Below are positions 42,056-50,807 of a DNA stretch of 64,000 bases, in pieces. Every line of letters begins with the position of its first letter. The first letter of the stretch is position 1. The stretch is from Actibacterium naphthalenivorans (GTDB lineage Bacteria > Pseudomonadota > Alphaproteobacteria > Rhodobacterales > Rhodobacteraceae). Below the pieces are notes generated by a model, which saw nothing but the letters and a program-made list of their open reading frames with translations, ran no database searches and was not told the DNA's origin. The DNA lies in assembly GCF_014196965.1 (NCBI RefSeq), contig NZ_JACIEQ010000003.1, positions 124,001-188,000 on the forward strand, given 5' to 3'. The translations under genes were made by a program, and so were the position numbers.

Positions 42056-43654
42056 TTATTCAGCCGGAACCACACCGGGCGCTTCGGCTTTCGCCGAAAC
42101 CGAGGTGACGGTTTTCCACAGGTTGACGCACATGATGATGCCGCCGGCAAGGTAGAGCACCCCGCCCAGCCCACGCACCACGTACATCGGGAATTTGGCG
42201 GCCACGGTGTCGGCGAAGGAGTTCACCAGGAAGCCCTGCGCGTCGACTTCGCGCCACATCAGGCCTTCCATGATGCCCGACACCCACATCGACGAGGCGT
42301 AGAGCACGATGCCGATCGTCGCCAGCCAGAAGTGCCAGGAGACCATGGAGAGGCTGTAGAGCCGCTCGCGGTTCCACAGTTTGGGCACCAGGAAGTAGAG
42401 CGCGCCGAAGGTGATCATGCCGTTCCAGCCAAGCGCGCCGGAATGCACGTGGCCGATCGTCCAGTCGGTGTAGTGCGACAGGCTGTTGACCGCCTTGATC
42501 GACATCATCGGGCCCTCGAAGGTGGACATGCCGTAGAAGCCGACGGAGACCACCATCATGCGGATGATCGGATCGGTGCGCAGCTTGTCCCATGCGCCCG
42601 AAAGCGTCATCAGGCCGTTGATCATCCCCCCCCAGGACGGCATCCACAGCATGATCGAGAACACCATGCCCAGCGTCGAGGCCCAGTCGGGCAGCGCGGT
42701 GTAGTGCAGGTGGTGCGGACCGGCCCAGATATACAGGAAGATCAGCGCCCAGAAGTGGATGATCGACAGTTTGTAGGAATAGACGGGGCGTTCGGCCTGT
42801 TTCGGCACGAAGTAATACATCATCCCCAGAAAGCCCGCGGTCAGGAAGAAGCCCACGGCGTTATGGCCGTACCACCACTGGGTCATCGCGTCCTGCACAC
42901 CGGCGAAGACCTGCACCGACTTGGAGCCGAAGATCGACACCGGAACGCTGAGGTTGTTGACCACATGCAGCATGGCGATGGTGACGATGAAGCTCAGGTA
43001 GAACCAGTTCGCCACGTAGATGTGCTTTTCCTTGCGCTTGAAGATCGTGCCCATGAACACGGCCAGATAGGTGACCCAGACGATGGTCAGCCACCAGTCG
43101 ACGTACCATTCGGGCTCGGCGTATTCCTTGGATTGGGTGGCGCCCAGCAGATAGCCGGTGGCGGCCAGCACGATGAACAGGTTGTAGCCCCAGAAGACGA
43201 ACCAGCCGGCGTTGCCGCCCCACAGCCGCGCCGCCGAGGTACGCTGAACCACGTAGAAGGACGTGCAGATCAGGGCGTTGCCGCCAAAGGCGAAGATCAC
43301 CGCCGAGGTGTGCAGCGGGCGCAGCCGCCCGAAGTTCGAATAGCCCTGTGCCCAGTCGAAGTTCAGCGCCGGAAAGGCAAGCTGGAATGCGATGAACGTG
43401 CCCACGGCAAAGCCGACGACGCCCCAGAAGGCGGTGGCGATGACACCGGCCCGCACGACGCCGTCCATGTAGCCGGTATCCGGCGCCGGTTTCGGCTCTC
43501 CGGTGGTGCGTACCGTCCACAGGAACATGCCGCCGGCGACCAGCATCACCGTCAGCGCGTTCACCAGATAGGCGGCATCGCGGGCATAGTTGGCAGCGAT
43601 CGCGGCAAGCAGCGCGATAATGCCAAATATGGCCAGTTTAAGATAATCCCACAT
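42056..43654 (-). CDS. ccoN: cbb3 cytochrome c oxidase catalytic subunit CcoN
   Basis: A 532-residue haem-copper oxidase subunit with about 12 membrane helices. Metal-ligand histidines lie in [38 protein letters not shown] and [16 protein letters not shown]. It reduces O2 to water at very low oxygen tension. I chose the ATG at 43654 (start [11 protein letters not shown]) because it matches the family start; a frame extends 30 codons further up to 43744. Two FNR-type boxes lie 93-140 bp upstream. It heads ccoNOQP. Confidence 0.97.
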   Translation of the reverse strand: MWDYLKLAIFGIIALLAAIAANYARDAAYLVNALTVMLVAGGMFLWTVRTTGEPKPAPDTGYMDGVVRAGVIATAFWGVVGFAVGTFIAFQLAFPALNFDWAQGYSNFGRLRPLHTSAVIFAFGGNALICTSFYVVQRTSAARLWGGNAGWFVFWGYNLFIVLAATGYLLGATQSKEYAEPEWYVDWWLTIVWVTYLAVFMGTIFKRKEKHIYVANWFYLSFIVTIAMLHVVNNLSVPVSIFGSKSVQVFAGVQDAMTQWWYGHNAVGFFLTAGFLGMMYYFVPKQAERPVYSYKLSIIHFWALIFLYIWAGPHHLHYTALPDWASTLGMVFSIMLWMPSWGGMINGLMTLSGAWDKLRTDPIIRMMVVSVGFYGMSTFEGPMMSIKAVNSLSHYTDWTIGHVHSGALGWNGMITFGALYFLVPKLWNRERLYSLSMVSWHFWLATIGIVLYASSMWVSGIMEGLMWREVDAQGFLVNSFADTVAAKFPMYVVRGLGGVLYLAGGIIMCVNLWKTVTSVSAKAEAPGVVPAE

Positions 43655-43746
43655 CCTGCGTCCCTTCGTCCTTCCCGTTCCGATTCGTCCCGGCACGGGG
43701 CAATTTTCCACATTTTGTGGTATGCCGCTCCGGGCCGGCGGCAACC

Positions 43747-43760
43747 TTGATCCATGTCAA
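43747..43760. promoter_or_regulatory. FNR-type box on the ccoN side
   Basis: TTGATCCATGTCAA, one change from TTGATNNNNATCAA, lies 93 bp upstream of the chosen ccoN start in the gap between ccoN and the UspA gene. Confidence 0.8.
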
Positions 43761-43778
43761 TGCGCCATGGGTTGCCGG

Positions 43779-43792
43779 TTGATCTCGGTCAA
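43779..43792. promoter_or_regulatory. FNR-type box on the UspA side
   Basis: TTGATCTCGGTCAA, one change from consensus, lies 67 bp upstream of the UspA start and 19 bp from the other box. Each divergent gene may use its nearer box. Confidence 0.8.
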
Positions 43793-43858
43793 GGCTGCCA
43801 ATTCGTCGCAGGGATAGGTTATGTCTAGGATGTCAACCAGTCCCAAAGGAGTGTTCCG

Positions 43859-44698
43859 GTGGCTTACAAGACGATTCTGACGGTTGTGACCGACCCAAAA
43901 CTTGAAACCGCCGTGCTTGATCAGGCGATCCAGCTTGCCACGCGTGAAGATGCTCATCTGGATATCCTGTGTCTGGGCATCGACCGGACGCAGACCGGCT
44001 ATTACTACGCCGGCGCGAATGCGATGCTGCTGCAGGAAACCCTGAAGAAGGCGCAGGAGGATTCCGCCGCGATCGAAAAGGCGGTGCGGGCGCGGATGGC
44101 GCCGGAAACCGTGCGCTGGTCATCCGAGGCGGCGGTGGCGCAGATTGCCGGCCTGTCGAACCTGGTGGCGCATCGGGCGCGGTTTTCCGATCTCGTGGTG
44201 GTTCCCAAACCCTATGGCGAGGGAAAGGGCATCGAGGACGAGGCAACGGTGGAGGCGGCGCTGTTCGACGGCCGCGCGCCGGTTCTGATCATCCCGCCCA
44301 AGACCGACGCGGATGCGATGGGCCAGCGCGTCGTCGTTGCCTGGAACGAAAGCACGGAAGCGCTTGCCGCCGTGCGCGCGGCGCTGCCGATGCTGCAGGC
44401 GGCGGATGTGGTGAACATCACCGTCATCGACCCGCCGCAGCACGGGCCGGACCGGTCGGACCCCGGCGGGCTGCTGTCGCAGATGCTGGGCCGCCACGGG
44501 GTGCGGGCCGAGATCGCGGTGCTGGCCAAGACCATGCCGCGCATTTCAGACGTGCTGAACCGCCATGTGCAGGATATCGAGGCCGACATGGTGGTGATGG
44601 GCGCCTACGGCCATTCGCGTTTCCGCGAGGCGATCCTTGGCGGCGCGACCCGCAGCATGCTGGAAAACGCCGAGGTTCCGGTGCTGATGGCCCACTGA
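43859..44698 (+). CDS. Universal stress protein, tandem UspA type
   Basis: A 279-residue protein with two Usp folds. The first (YKTILTVVTDPKLETAVLDQAIQLA) is degenerate. The second (about 155-279) ends with the ATP-binding motif GAYGHSRFREAILGGATRSML followed by PVLMAH, so it probably binds ATP. It starts at GTG with AAAGGAG upstream. It is divergent from ccoN with an FNR-type box in its promoter, which suggests induction at low oxygen. Convergent with fnrL. Confidence 0.92.
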   Translation: MAYKTILTVVTDPKLETAVLDQAIQLATREDAHLDILCLGIDRTQTGYYYAGANAMLLQETLKKAQEDSAAIEKAVRARMAPETVRWSSEAAVAQIAGLSNLVAHRARFSDLVVVPKPYGEGKGIEDEATVEAALFDGRAPVLIIPPKTDADAMGQRVVVAWNESTEALAAVRAALPMLQAADVVNITVIDPPQHGPDRSDPGGLLSQMLGRHGVRAEIAVLAKTMPRISDVLNRHVQDIEADMVVMGAYGHSRFREAILGGATRSMLENAEVPVLMAH

Positions 44699-44701
44699 CC
44701 G

Positions 44702-44730
44702 GGCCGCTGACACAGCGGCCGGCGGCTTTT
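44702..44730 (+). terminator. Terminator between the UspA gene and fnrL
   Basis: GGCCGCTG (44702-44709) and CAGCGGCC (44713-44720) form a perfect stem with a 3-nt loop, followed by GGCGGCTTTT. It lies 3 bp after the UspA stop and directly abuts the fnrL stop. Confidence 0.7.
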
Positions 44731-45476
44731 CAGGCGAAAACGCCGCCGTCCGTATCATCGCCGGTTTCGTCCAGCAGGCGCTCCATGTCGGGAACGGTGA
44801 CGTGGCGCTTGCCTTCGAGTTCGATCACGCCATCGCGCTTGAGCGCGGAGATCTGGCGGCTGACGGTTTCCAGCGTGAGGCCCAGGTAATCGGCCATCGC
44901 CTCACGCGTCAGCGGCAGGTCGAACACGACCTGGCCGCGGGAGTTGGAGAGTTTCAGCGTGGCATCGCGGCGGGCGATGATGGCCAGCAGGCTGGCGATC
45001 TTTTCCCGCGCGGTCTTGCGGCCCAGAAGCAGCATCCATTCGCGGGCCGCGTCCAGCTCGTCCAGCGTCATCTCGAGCAGGCGCTGGCCGATATGCGGCG
45101 TGTTCATCATCATGTCTTCGAAAGGCTTCTTGCGGAAACAGCACATGGTCAGGCGGGTGGTCGCGGTGACGTCATAGGCGGCCTGGTCGCGGCCGGGGCG
45201 GCCGACGAAATCGGAGGGCAGCAGCAGGCCCACCATCTGGGTGCGGCCGTCTTCCATGGTCTGGGTCAGCGTGGCGATCCCCTCGACGACCGACGCGACG
45301 AAATCCATCTTGTCACCCGACCAGATGACGGTCTGACCGGCCTCGTAGGTCCGGTAGTACTTCATCTCTTCCAGAAGCTTCAGCTCATCCGATTCGCAGC
45401 GCGCGCACACGGCACGGTGGCGAATCGGGCAGTCGCCACAATCTATATGTGTGCGGACATTTTCTTGTAGTGCCAT
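44730..45476 (-). CDS. fnrL: Oxygen-sensing regulator FnrL
   Basis: A 248-residue Crp/Fnr regulator. N-terminal cysteines C13, C16, C24 and C27 and the C112-C113 pair provide ligands for an oxygen-labile 4Fe-4S cluster. The recognition helix LTLETVSRQISALK has the E..SR contacts that read TTGAT half sites. In Rhodobacter relatives FnrL activates cbb3 oxidase, hemN and other low-oxygen genes. A consensus box 14 bp upstream of its start indicates autoregulation. Confidence 0.96.
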   Translation of the reverse strand: MALQENVRTHIDCGDCPIRHRAVCARCESDELKLLEEMKYYRTYEAGQTVIWSGDKMDFVASVVEGIATLTQTMEDGRTQMVGLLLPSDFVGRPGRDQAAYDVTATTRLTMCCFRKKPFEDMMMNTPHIGQRLLEMTLDELDAAREWMLLLGRKTAREKIASLLAIIARRDATLKLSNSRGQVVFDLPLTREAMADYLGLTLETVSRQISALKRDGVIELEGKRHVTVPDMERLLDETGDDTDGGVFA

Positions 45477-45489
45477 CGCGGTGTCTCAC

Positions 45490-45503
45490 TTGATTTCGAT
45501 CAA
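45490..45503. promoter_or_regulatory. Consensus FNR box between fnrL and hemN
   Basis: TTGATTTCGATCAA is a perfect match to TTGATNNNNATCAA. It lies 35 bp upstream of hemN and 14 bp upstream of the divergent fnrL start, so it can activate hemN and at the same time limit fnrL. Confidence 0.9.
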
Positions 45504-45538
45504 AGTTGTGACCGTTTTCCACCCATACACGTAAGTCA

Positions 45539-46894
45539 ATGACTATAGAATCGCAACTTATGCGGCTCGGTCTATTTGACGCGCGTGTCCCAAGGTATAC
45601 CAGTTACCCTACGGCACCAAATTTTTCCGCGTCGGTGGACGAGGCTGCCTTTGGGGGGTGGATCGACCAGATCCCGCCCGCGTCGCAGGTTTCCCTTTAT
45701 ATCCACGTTCCGTTCTGCAGCCGTTTGTGCTGGTTTTGCGCCTGCCGGACACAGGGAACGCGCAGCGTCGGGCCGGTGCGGGCCTATCTGGATACGCTGA
45801 AGGAAGAGATCGCGCAGCTTGGCCGCCGCCTGCCCGAGGGGCTGCGCCTGGCGCGGCTGCATTGGGGTGGCGGCACGCCCACGCTTTTGTCGGCCGACAT
45901 GATGCGCGAACTGGCGGATGCGATCTTCGCCGTGCTGCCGCTTGCCGAAAACGCCGAATTCTCGGTCGAGATCGACCCGAACGAGATCGACGCCGGCCGG
46001 CTCGACGCGCTGGCGGCGGCGGGGATGAACCGCGCCTCGATCGGGGTGCAGGATTTCGACCCCGAGATTCAATCGGTCATCGGGCGCATTCAAAGCTATG
46101 AGGTGACGCGCGACGCGGCGCAGATGATCCGCGACCGCGGCATCGCCAGCCTGAACGCGGATATCCTGTTCGGCCTGCCCCACCAGACCAAGGAGCGGAT
46201 CGCCGACAGCGTGCAGAAGCTGCTTACGCTCGCGCCCGACCGGGTGGCGCTCTACGGCTATGCCCATGTGCCGTGGATGGCCAAGCGCCAGCAGATGATC
46301 CCGTCGGAGGCGCTGCCGACCCCGGAAGAGCGGCTGGGCCTGTTCGAAACCGCCCGGCGGCTGTTCTTGTGGGACAATTACCACGAAATCGGGATCGACC
46401 ATTTCGCCCGCGCCGGCGACGGGCTGGAGATCGCCCAGCGCACGGGGCGGCTGCGGCGGAATTTTCAGGGCTATACCGATGACACGTCGGAGGTGCTGAT
46501 CGGGCTTGGCGCCTCTTCGATCTCGCGCTTTCCCGAGGGCTATGCCCAGAACCTGCCCGCGACCTCGGAATATACCGGGCGCATCCGCGAGGGCCGTTTC
46601 GCCACCGGGCGCGGCCATGTGTTCAGCGAGGATGACAGGCTGCGCGCGCGGCTGATCGAGGCGCTGATGTGCGACTTCCGCATCGACGCGGCCGAGATCA
46701 GGGCGCGGTTCGGCATCGCCGAGGAAAAGCTGAAAGAGCTGTTCCGCACGGTTGCCAGCGGATTTCCCGACATGATCGACCTGAGATCCGGCGGCTTCGC
46801 CATTCCGCCCCATGCCCGGCCGTTGACCCGGATGATCGCGCGCGGCTTCGATGCCTATGACCTGTCGAACGCGGGCCACAGCTCGGCCATCTGA
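45539..46894 (+). CDS. hemN: Oxygen-independent coproporphyrinogen III dehydrogenase
   Basis: A 451-residue radical-SAM enzyme. The cluster motif is C60-x3-C64-x2-C67 in PFCSRLCWFCACRTQG. The N-terminal PRYTSYPTAPNF and the HWGGGTPTLL block identify HemN and not a HemW-type protein, which lacks the extra cysteine C69. It replaces HemF when oxygen is scarce. Divergent from fnrL with a consensus FNR box in the shared promoter. Confidence 0.96.
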   Translation: MTIESQLMRLGLFDARVPRYTSYPTAPNFSASVDEAAFGGWIDQIPPASQVSLYIHVPFCSRLCWFCACRTQGTRSVGPVRAYLDTLKEEIAQLGRRLPEGLRLARLHWGGGTPTLLSADMMRELADAIFAVLPLAENAEFSVEIDPNEIDAGRLDALAAAGMNRASIGVQDFDPEIQSVIGRIQSYEVTRDAAQMIRDRGIASLNADILFGLPHQTKERIADSVQKLLTLAPDRVALYGYAHVPWMAKRQQMIPSEALPTPEERLGLFETARRLFLWDNYHEIGIDHFARAGDGLEIAQRTGRLRRNFQGYTDDTSEVLIGLGASSISRFPEGYAQNLPATSEYTGRIREGRFATGRGHVFSEDDRLRARLIEALMCDFRIDAAEIRARFGIAEEKLKELFRTVASGFPDMIDLRSGGFAIPPHARPLTRMIARGFDAYDLSNAGHSSAI

Positions 46895-46912
46895 GCCGCA
46901 GCGGGCGCGCGG

Positions 46913-48523
46913 TTACGCCTCCAGCGCCTGCCCCGGCTTCAGATCGAAGGCCGCCTGCATCAATGTGCGCGTATAGGCCGATTGCGGATTGTTGAAGATC
47001 GTGTGGCTGTCGCCCGACTCGACGATATCGCCCTGTTTCATCACGATCACCTTGTGCGACAGCGCGCGCACCACCTTCAGATCGTGGCTGATGAACAGAT
47101 AGGCGAGCCGGTACTTCTGCTGCAGCCGCCGCAACAGCTCTACGATCTGCACCTGCACCGTCATGTCGAGCGCCGAGGTCGGCTCGTCGAGCACCAGAAG
47201 CCTGGGCCGCAGGATCATCGCGCGGGCGATGGCGATGCGCTGTCGCTGGCCGCCGGAAAACTCATGCGGGTAGCGGTGCATCATCGCCGGGTCCATACCG
47301 ACCTCTGTCAGGATGTCGGCCACCATCCGGCGCTTGTCCTGGCCCTTCTCGACCCCGTGCACGCCCAGCCCCTCGGCCACGATCTGTTCCACCGTCATCC
47401 GCGGCGAGAGAGAGCCGAACGGATCCTGAAACACGATCTGCATGTCGCGGCGCAGCGGGCGAAGCTGCCGGGTTTTCCAGCCCTGGATATCCTGCCCGTC
47501 GAAATGAATCCCCCCTTCGGAAGAGATAAGCCGCATGATCGCCAGCGCCAGCGTGGTCTTGCCGGAGCCGCTTTCGCCGACCACGCCCAGCGTTTCGCCG
47601 GCCCGCACCGAGATCGACGCCTCGTTCACCGCCTTCACATGGCCCGCGACGTGCCGCATCAGCCCGCGCTGGATCGGAAACCAGATGCGCAGCGCATCGG
47701 TGCGCAGCACCTCGGGGGCGCCTTCGGGCACCGGACCGGGCAGGCCCGCCGCCTCTGCCGCCAGCAGCATCTTTGTATAGGGGTGCTGCGGATCGTCGAA
47801 AATACGGGAGGTCGGCCCGGATTCGACGATCTCGCCATCCTTCATCACGCAGACCCTGTCGGCAATCTTGCGCACGATGCCAAGGTCATGGGTGATGAAC
47901 AGCATGCTCATCCCCTCTTCGCGCTTCAGCCCGGCCAGAAGCTCGAGGATCTGGGCCTGGATGGTCACGTCCAGCGCGGTGGTCGGTTCGTCCGCGATCA
48001 GCAGGCCCGGACCGTTGGCCAGCGCCATGGCGATCATCACGCGCTGCCGCTGCCCGCCCGAAAGCTGGTGCGGATAGGCGCCCAGCCGGCTTTCGGGATC
48101 ACGGATGCCGACCTTTTCCAGCAGTTCGAGTATCCGCGCCCGCACCGCCGGGCCGCGCAGGCCCTGATGCAGCACGATGCTTTCGGCCAGTTGCTTTTCC
48201 AGCGTGTGCAGCGGGTTGAGCGACGTCATCGGCTCCTGAAAGATGAAGCTGATGTCATTGCCGCGCACCGCGCGCAGCCGGGCCGCATCGGCCCCCACCA
48301 TCTGATCGCCGTCATAGGTGACAGAGCCGCTGACGCTGGCGCTTTCGGGCAGCAGCGACACGGTGGAAAGCGCGGTGACGGATTTGCCCGACCCGCTTTC
48401 ACCGACCAGCGCGACGGTTTCGCCCCGGTTCACATCAAAGGACACGCCCCTGACGGCGACATGATCGCGCCCGTCCTGCCGGAAGCTGACGTTCAGGTCG
48501 CGGACCTGCAACACACCGCTCAT
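46913..48523 (-). CDS. yejF: Peptide ABC importer, dual ATP-binding protein (YejF-like)
   Basis: A 536-residue protein with two fused ATPase domains. The first has [26 protein letters not shown] and [12 protein letters not shown]; the second has [26 protein letters not shown] and [11 protein letters not shown]. Oligopeptide-type C-terminal segments follow each. The order yejA-B-E-F on one strand matches the E. coli importer for microcin C and small peptides. It starts at the ATG at 48523, overlapping the yejE stop by 4 bp; the frame continues upstream but only as a shadow of yejE. Confidence 0.93.
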   Translation of the reverse strand: MSGVLQVRDLNVSFRQDGRDHVAVRGVSFDVNRGETVALVGESGSGKSVTALSTVSLLPESASVSGSVTYDGDQMVGADAARLRAVRGNDISFIFQEPMTSLNPLHTLEKQLAESIVLHQGLRGPAVRARILELLEKVGIRDPESRLGAYPHQLSGGQRQRVMIAMALANGPGLLIADEPTTALDVTIQAQILELLAGLKREEGMSMLFITHDLGIVRKIADRVCVMKDGEIVESGPTSRIFDDPQHPYTKMLLAAEAAGLPGPVPEGAPEVLRTDALRIWFPIQRGLMRHVAGHVKAVNEASISVRAGETLGVVGESGSGKTTLALAIMRLISSEGGIHFDGQDIQGWKTRQLRPLRRDMQIVFQDPFGSLSPRMTVEQIVAEGLGVHGVEKGQDKRRMVADILTEVGMDPAMMHRYPHEFSGGQRQRIAIARAMILRPRLLVLDEPTSALDMTVQVQIVELLRRLQQKYRLAYLFISHDLKVVRALSHKVIVMKQGDIVESGDSHTIFNNPQSAYTRTLMQAAFDLKPGQALEA

Positions 48524-49635
48524 TGAAAGGTCTTTCTGGGGTCGAACGCGTCGCGCACCCCTTCGAAGATGAACACCAGCAGCGACAGCATCAGCGCGAA
48601 GGTGACAAAGGCGGTGAAGGCCAGCCAGGGCGCCTGCAGGTTCTGCTTGGCCTGCAGCGTCAGTTCGCCCAGCGACGGGGCCGAGGACGGCAGGCCGAAG
48701 CCGAGGAAATCGAGCGAGGCCAGCGTGCCGATGCCGCCGGTGATCAGGAAGGGCAGCATGGTCAGCGTGGCGACCATGGCATTGGGCAGCATGTGCCGGA
48801 ACATGATCACCCGGTTCGACACCCCCAGCGCGCGCGCGGCGCGGACATATTCGAAATTGCGCGCCCGCAGGAATTCGGCCCGCACCACGCCCACCAGCGC
48901 GGGCCAGCCGAACAGCGCCGTCAGGAACACCAGCAGCCAGAAGCTGCGCCCGAGGATCGCGAACAGGATGATGATGATGTAAAGCTGGGGGGTCGATGTC
49001 CAGATCTCGATGATCCGCTGAAAGATCAGGTCGGTCCAGCCGCCGAAAAACCCCTGCACCGCCCCCGCGACGATACCGATGGCCGAGGCGACCGTGGTCA
49101 CGATCAGGGTGAAGATGATCGACAGGCGGAACCCGTAGATCACCCGCGCCAGCACATCGCGCGCGGTATCGTCGGTGCCCAGCAGGTGATCCCGATCGGG
49201 GGCCGAGGGCGCGGTGCCGCCGATATCGTTGATCGTGGCATAGCTGTAGGGGATCGGCGGCCACAGCAGGAACCCTTTTTCGATCGGCGCGCCAGCGATG
49301 GCGCCGTCCTGCGCATCCTCGATCAGCGCCTCGGGGTCGTCCCAGCACTCGAGCAGGCCGCCGGTGACGATCAGGCACTGGATTTCGATATCGCGGTAGA
49401 CCGCCTCGGTGCGCAGATCGCCGCCAAAGGCGGTTTCGGGATAGAAATTGTAGATCGGCACGAAGGTTTCGCCGCGATAGCGCACGAGGATCGGCTTGTC
49501 GTTGGCCAGCACCTCGGCGAAGAGCGACAGGCCGAACAGCACCGAAAAGATGATCAGCGACCAATAGGCGCGGCGGTTGCGCGTGAAGTTGCGCCAGCGG
49601 CGGCGATTGAGCGGCGAGAGGGCGAACATGCTCAT
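48520..49635 (-). CDS. yejE: Peptide ABC importer permease (YejE-like)
   Basis: A 371-residue inner-membrane permease of the OppC/DppC group. The N-terminal NRRRWRNFTRNRRAYWSLIIF leads into the first helix, a periplasmic insert of about 110 residues follows, and the EAA loop is VRAARALGVSNRVIMFRHMLPNAM. The sequence end EGVRDAFDPRKTF is typical. The ATG at 49635 overlaps the yejB stop. Confidence 0.92.
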   Translation of the reverse strand: MSMFALSPLNRRRWRNFTRNRRAYWSLIIFSVLFGLSLFAEVLANDKPILVRYRGETFVPIYNFYPETAFGGDLRTEAVYRDIEIQCLIVTGGLLECWDDPEALIEDAQDGAIAGAPIEKGFLLWPPIPYSYATINDIGGTAPSAPDRDHLLGTDDTARDVLARVIYGFRLSIIFTLIVTTVASAIGIVAGAVQGFFGGWTDLIFQRIIEIWTSTPQLYIIIILFAILGRSFWLLVFLTALFGWPALVGVVRAEFLRARNFEYVRAARALGVSNRVIMFRHMLPNAMVATLTMLPFLITGGIGTLASLDFLGFGLPSSAPSLGELTLQAKQNLQAPWLAFTAFVTFALMLSLLVFIFEGVRDAFDPRKTFQ

Positions 49636-50786
49636 GTCTCCCTGCTTTCGAAATCGATGCGCGGATCGACCAGCACATACATCAGATCCGACAGGATCCC
49701 GACCAGCAGCCCGATCAGGCCAAACACGTAAAGCGTGGCGAAGATCACCGGGTAATCGCGGGCCACCGCGGCCTCGAACCCCAGCCGGCCCAGCCCGTCG
49801 AGCGAGAAGATGGTTTCGATGATGATCGAGGCGCCGAAGAAGACGCTGATGAACAGGCCCGGAAACCCGGCGATGACGATCAGCATCGCGTTGCGGAAGA
49901 CGTGGCCATAGAGCACGGCCCGCTCGCTCAGCCCCTTGGCGCGGGCGGTGATCACATATTGCTTCTTGATCTCGTCCAGAAAGGAGTTCTTGGTCAGCAG
50001 CGTCAGCGTGGCGAAGCTCGAGATCGTCGAGGCGACGACCGGCAGGGTGATGTGCCAGAAGTAATCGCCGATCTTGTGGAGCAGGCTGAAATCCTCCCAC
50101 CCGTCGGAGGTGAGGCCGCGCAGCGGGAACCAGCGGAAATACGAGCCGCCCGCGAACAGCACCAGCAGCAGGATGGCGAAGAGAAAGCCGGGGATGGCAT
50201 AGCCCAGGATGATGGCGCCGCTTGTCCAGGTGTCGAACGGGGTGCCGTCCTTGACGGCCTTGCGGATGCCCAGCGGCAGCGAGACCAGATAGGCGATCAG
50301 CGTCGACCACAGGCCCAGCGTCAGCGAGACGGGCATTTTCTCGATCACCAGGTCGATCACCGAAACCGAGCGGAAATAGCTCTCTCCGAAATCGAAGGTG
50401 ATGTAATTGCCCATCAGGATCAGGAAGCGTTCCACGATCGGAATGTCCTGCTTTTCGCATTCGGGCGCGGCGATATCCGGCGCGCCCTCATAGCCCTCGG
50501 CGCAGACGATGCGGGCAAAGCCCATCTGTACCTCGAGATCATCCAGGAAATCCTGCGGCAAGCCGCGCGCGCCGACATAGCGGTCTGCCGCCGCCTGCCC
50601 CATCGTCTCGCCGACATCGCCGCCCCCGGCGATGCCCTGAAACACATCCCCCTCGCCCTGCACCTGGGCGATGATCTGTTCGATCGGCCCGCCGGGGACA
50701 AACTGGGTAAGCGTGAAGTTGATGATCATGATGCCGATCAGCGTCGGGATGATCAGCAACAACCGCCGAAGGATATAGGCGCCCAT
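49632..50786 (-). CDS. yejB: Peptide ABC importer permease (YejB-like)
   Basis: A 384-residue permease of the OppB/DppB group. It starts MGAYILRRLLLIIPTLIGIM with INFTLTQFVPGGPIEQ, has a long YejB-type periplasmic insert (about 40-125), and an EAA loop ITARAKGLSERAVLYGHVFRNAML. It pairs with YejE to form the channel. It lies 21 bp downstream of yejA. Confidence 0.93.
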   Translation of the reverse strand: MGAYILRRLLLIIPTLIGIMIINFTLTQFVPGGPIEQIIAQVQGEGDVFQGIAGGGDVGETMGQAAADRYVGARGLPQDFLDDLEVQMGFARIVCAEGYEGAPDIAAPECEKQDIPIVERFLILMGNYITFDFGESYFRSVSVIDLVIEKMPVSLTLGLWSTLIAYLVSLPLGIRKAVKDGTPFDTWTSGAIILGYAIPGFLFAILLLVLFAGGSYFRWFPLRGLTSDGWEDFSLLHKIGDYFWHITLPVVASTISSFATLTLLTKNSFLDEIKKQYVITARAKGLSERAVLYGHVFRNAMLIVIAGFPGLFISVFFGASIIIETIFSLDGLGRLGFEAAVARDYPVIFATLYVFGLIGLLVGILSDLMYVLVDPRIDFESRET

Positions 50787-50807
50787 TGGCTTTTACTGCT
50801 CTTTTTA

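Noticed and set aside
46913-49678. A single 921-residue frame joining yejF and sequence upstream
   Set aside because: The part beyond 48523 is a shadow of yejE; the ATPase has its own ATG overlapping the yejE stop.
48520-50460. A 646-residue yejE frame with a long N-terminal extension
   Set aside because: The extension is a shadow of yejB; AGGGAG and the family start support the ATG at 49635.
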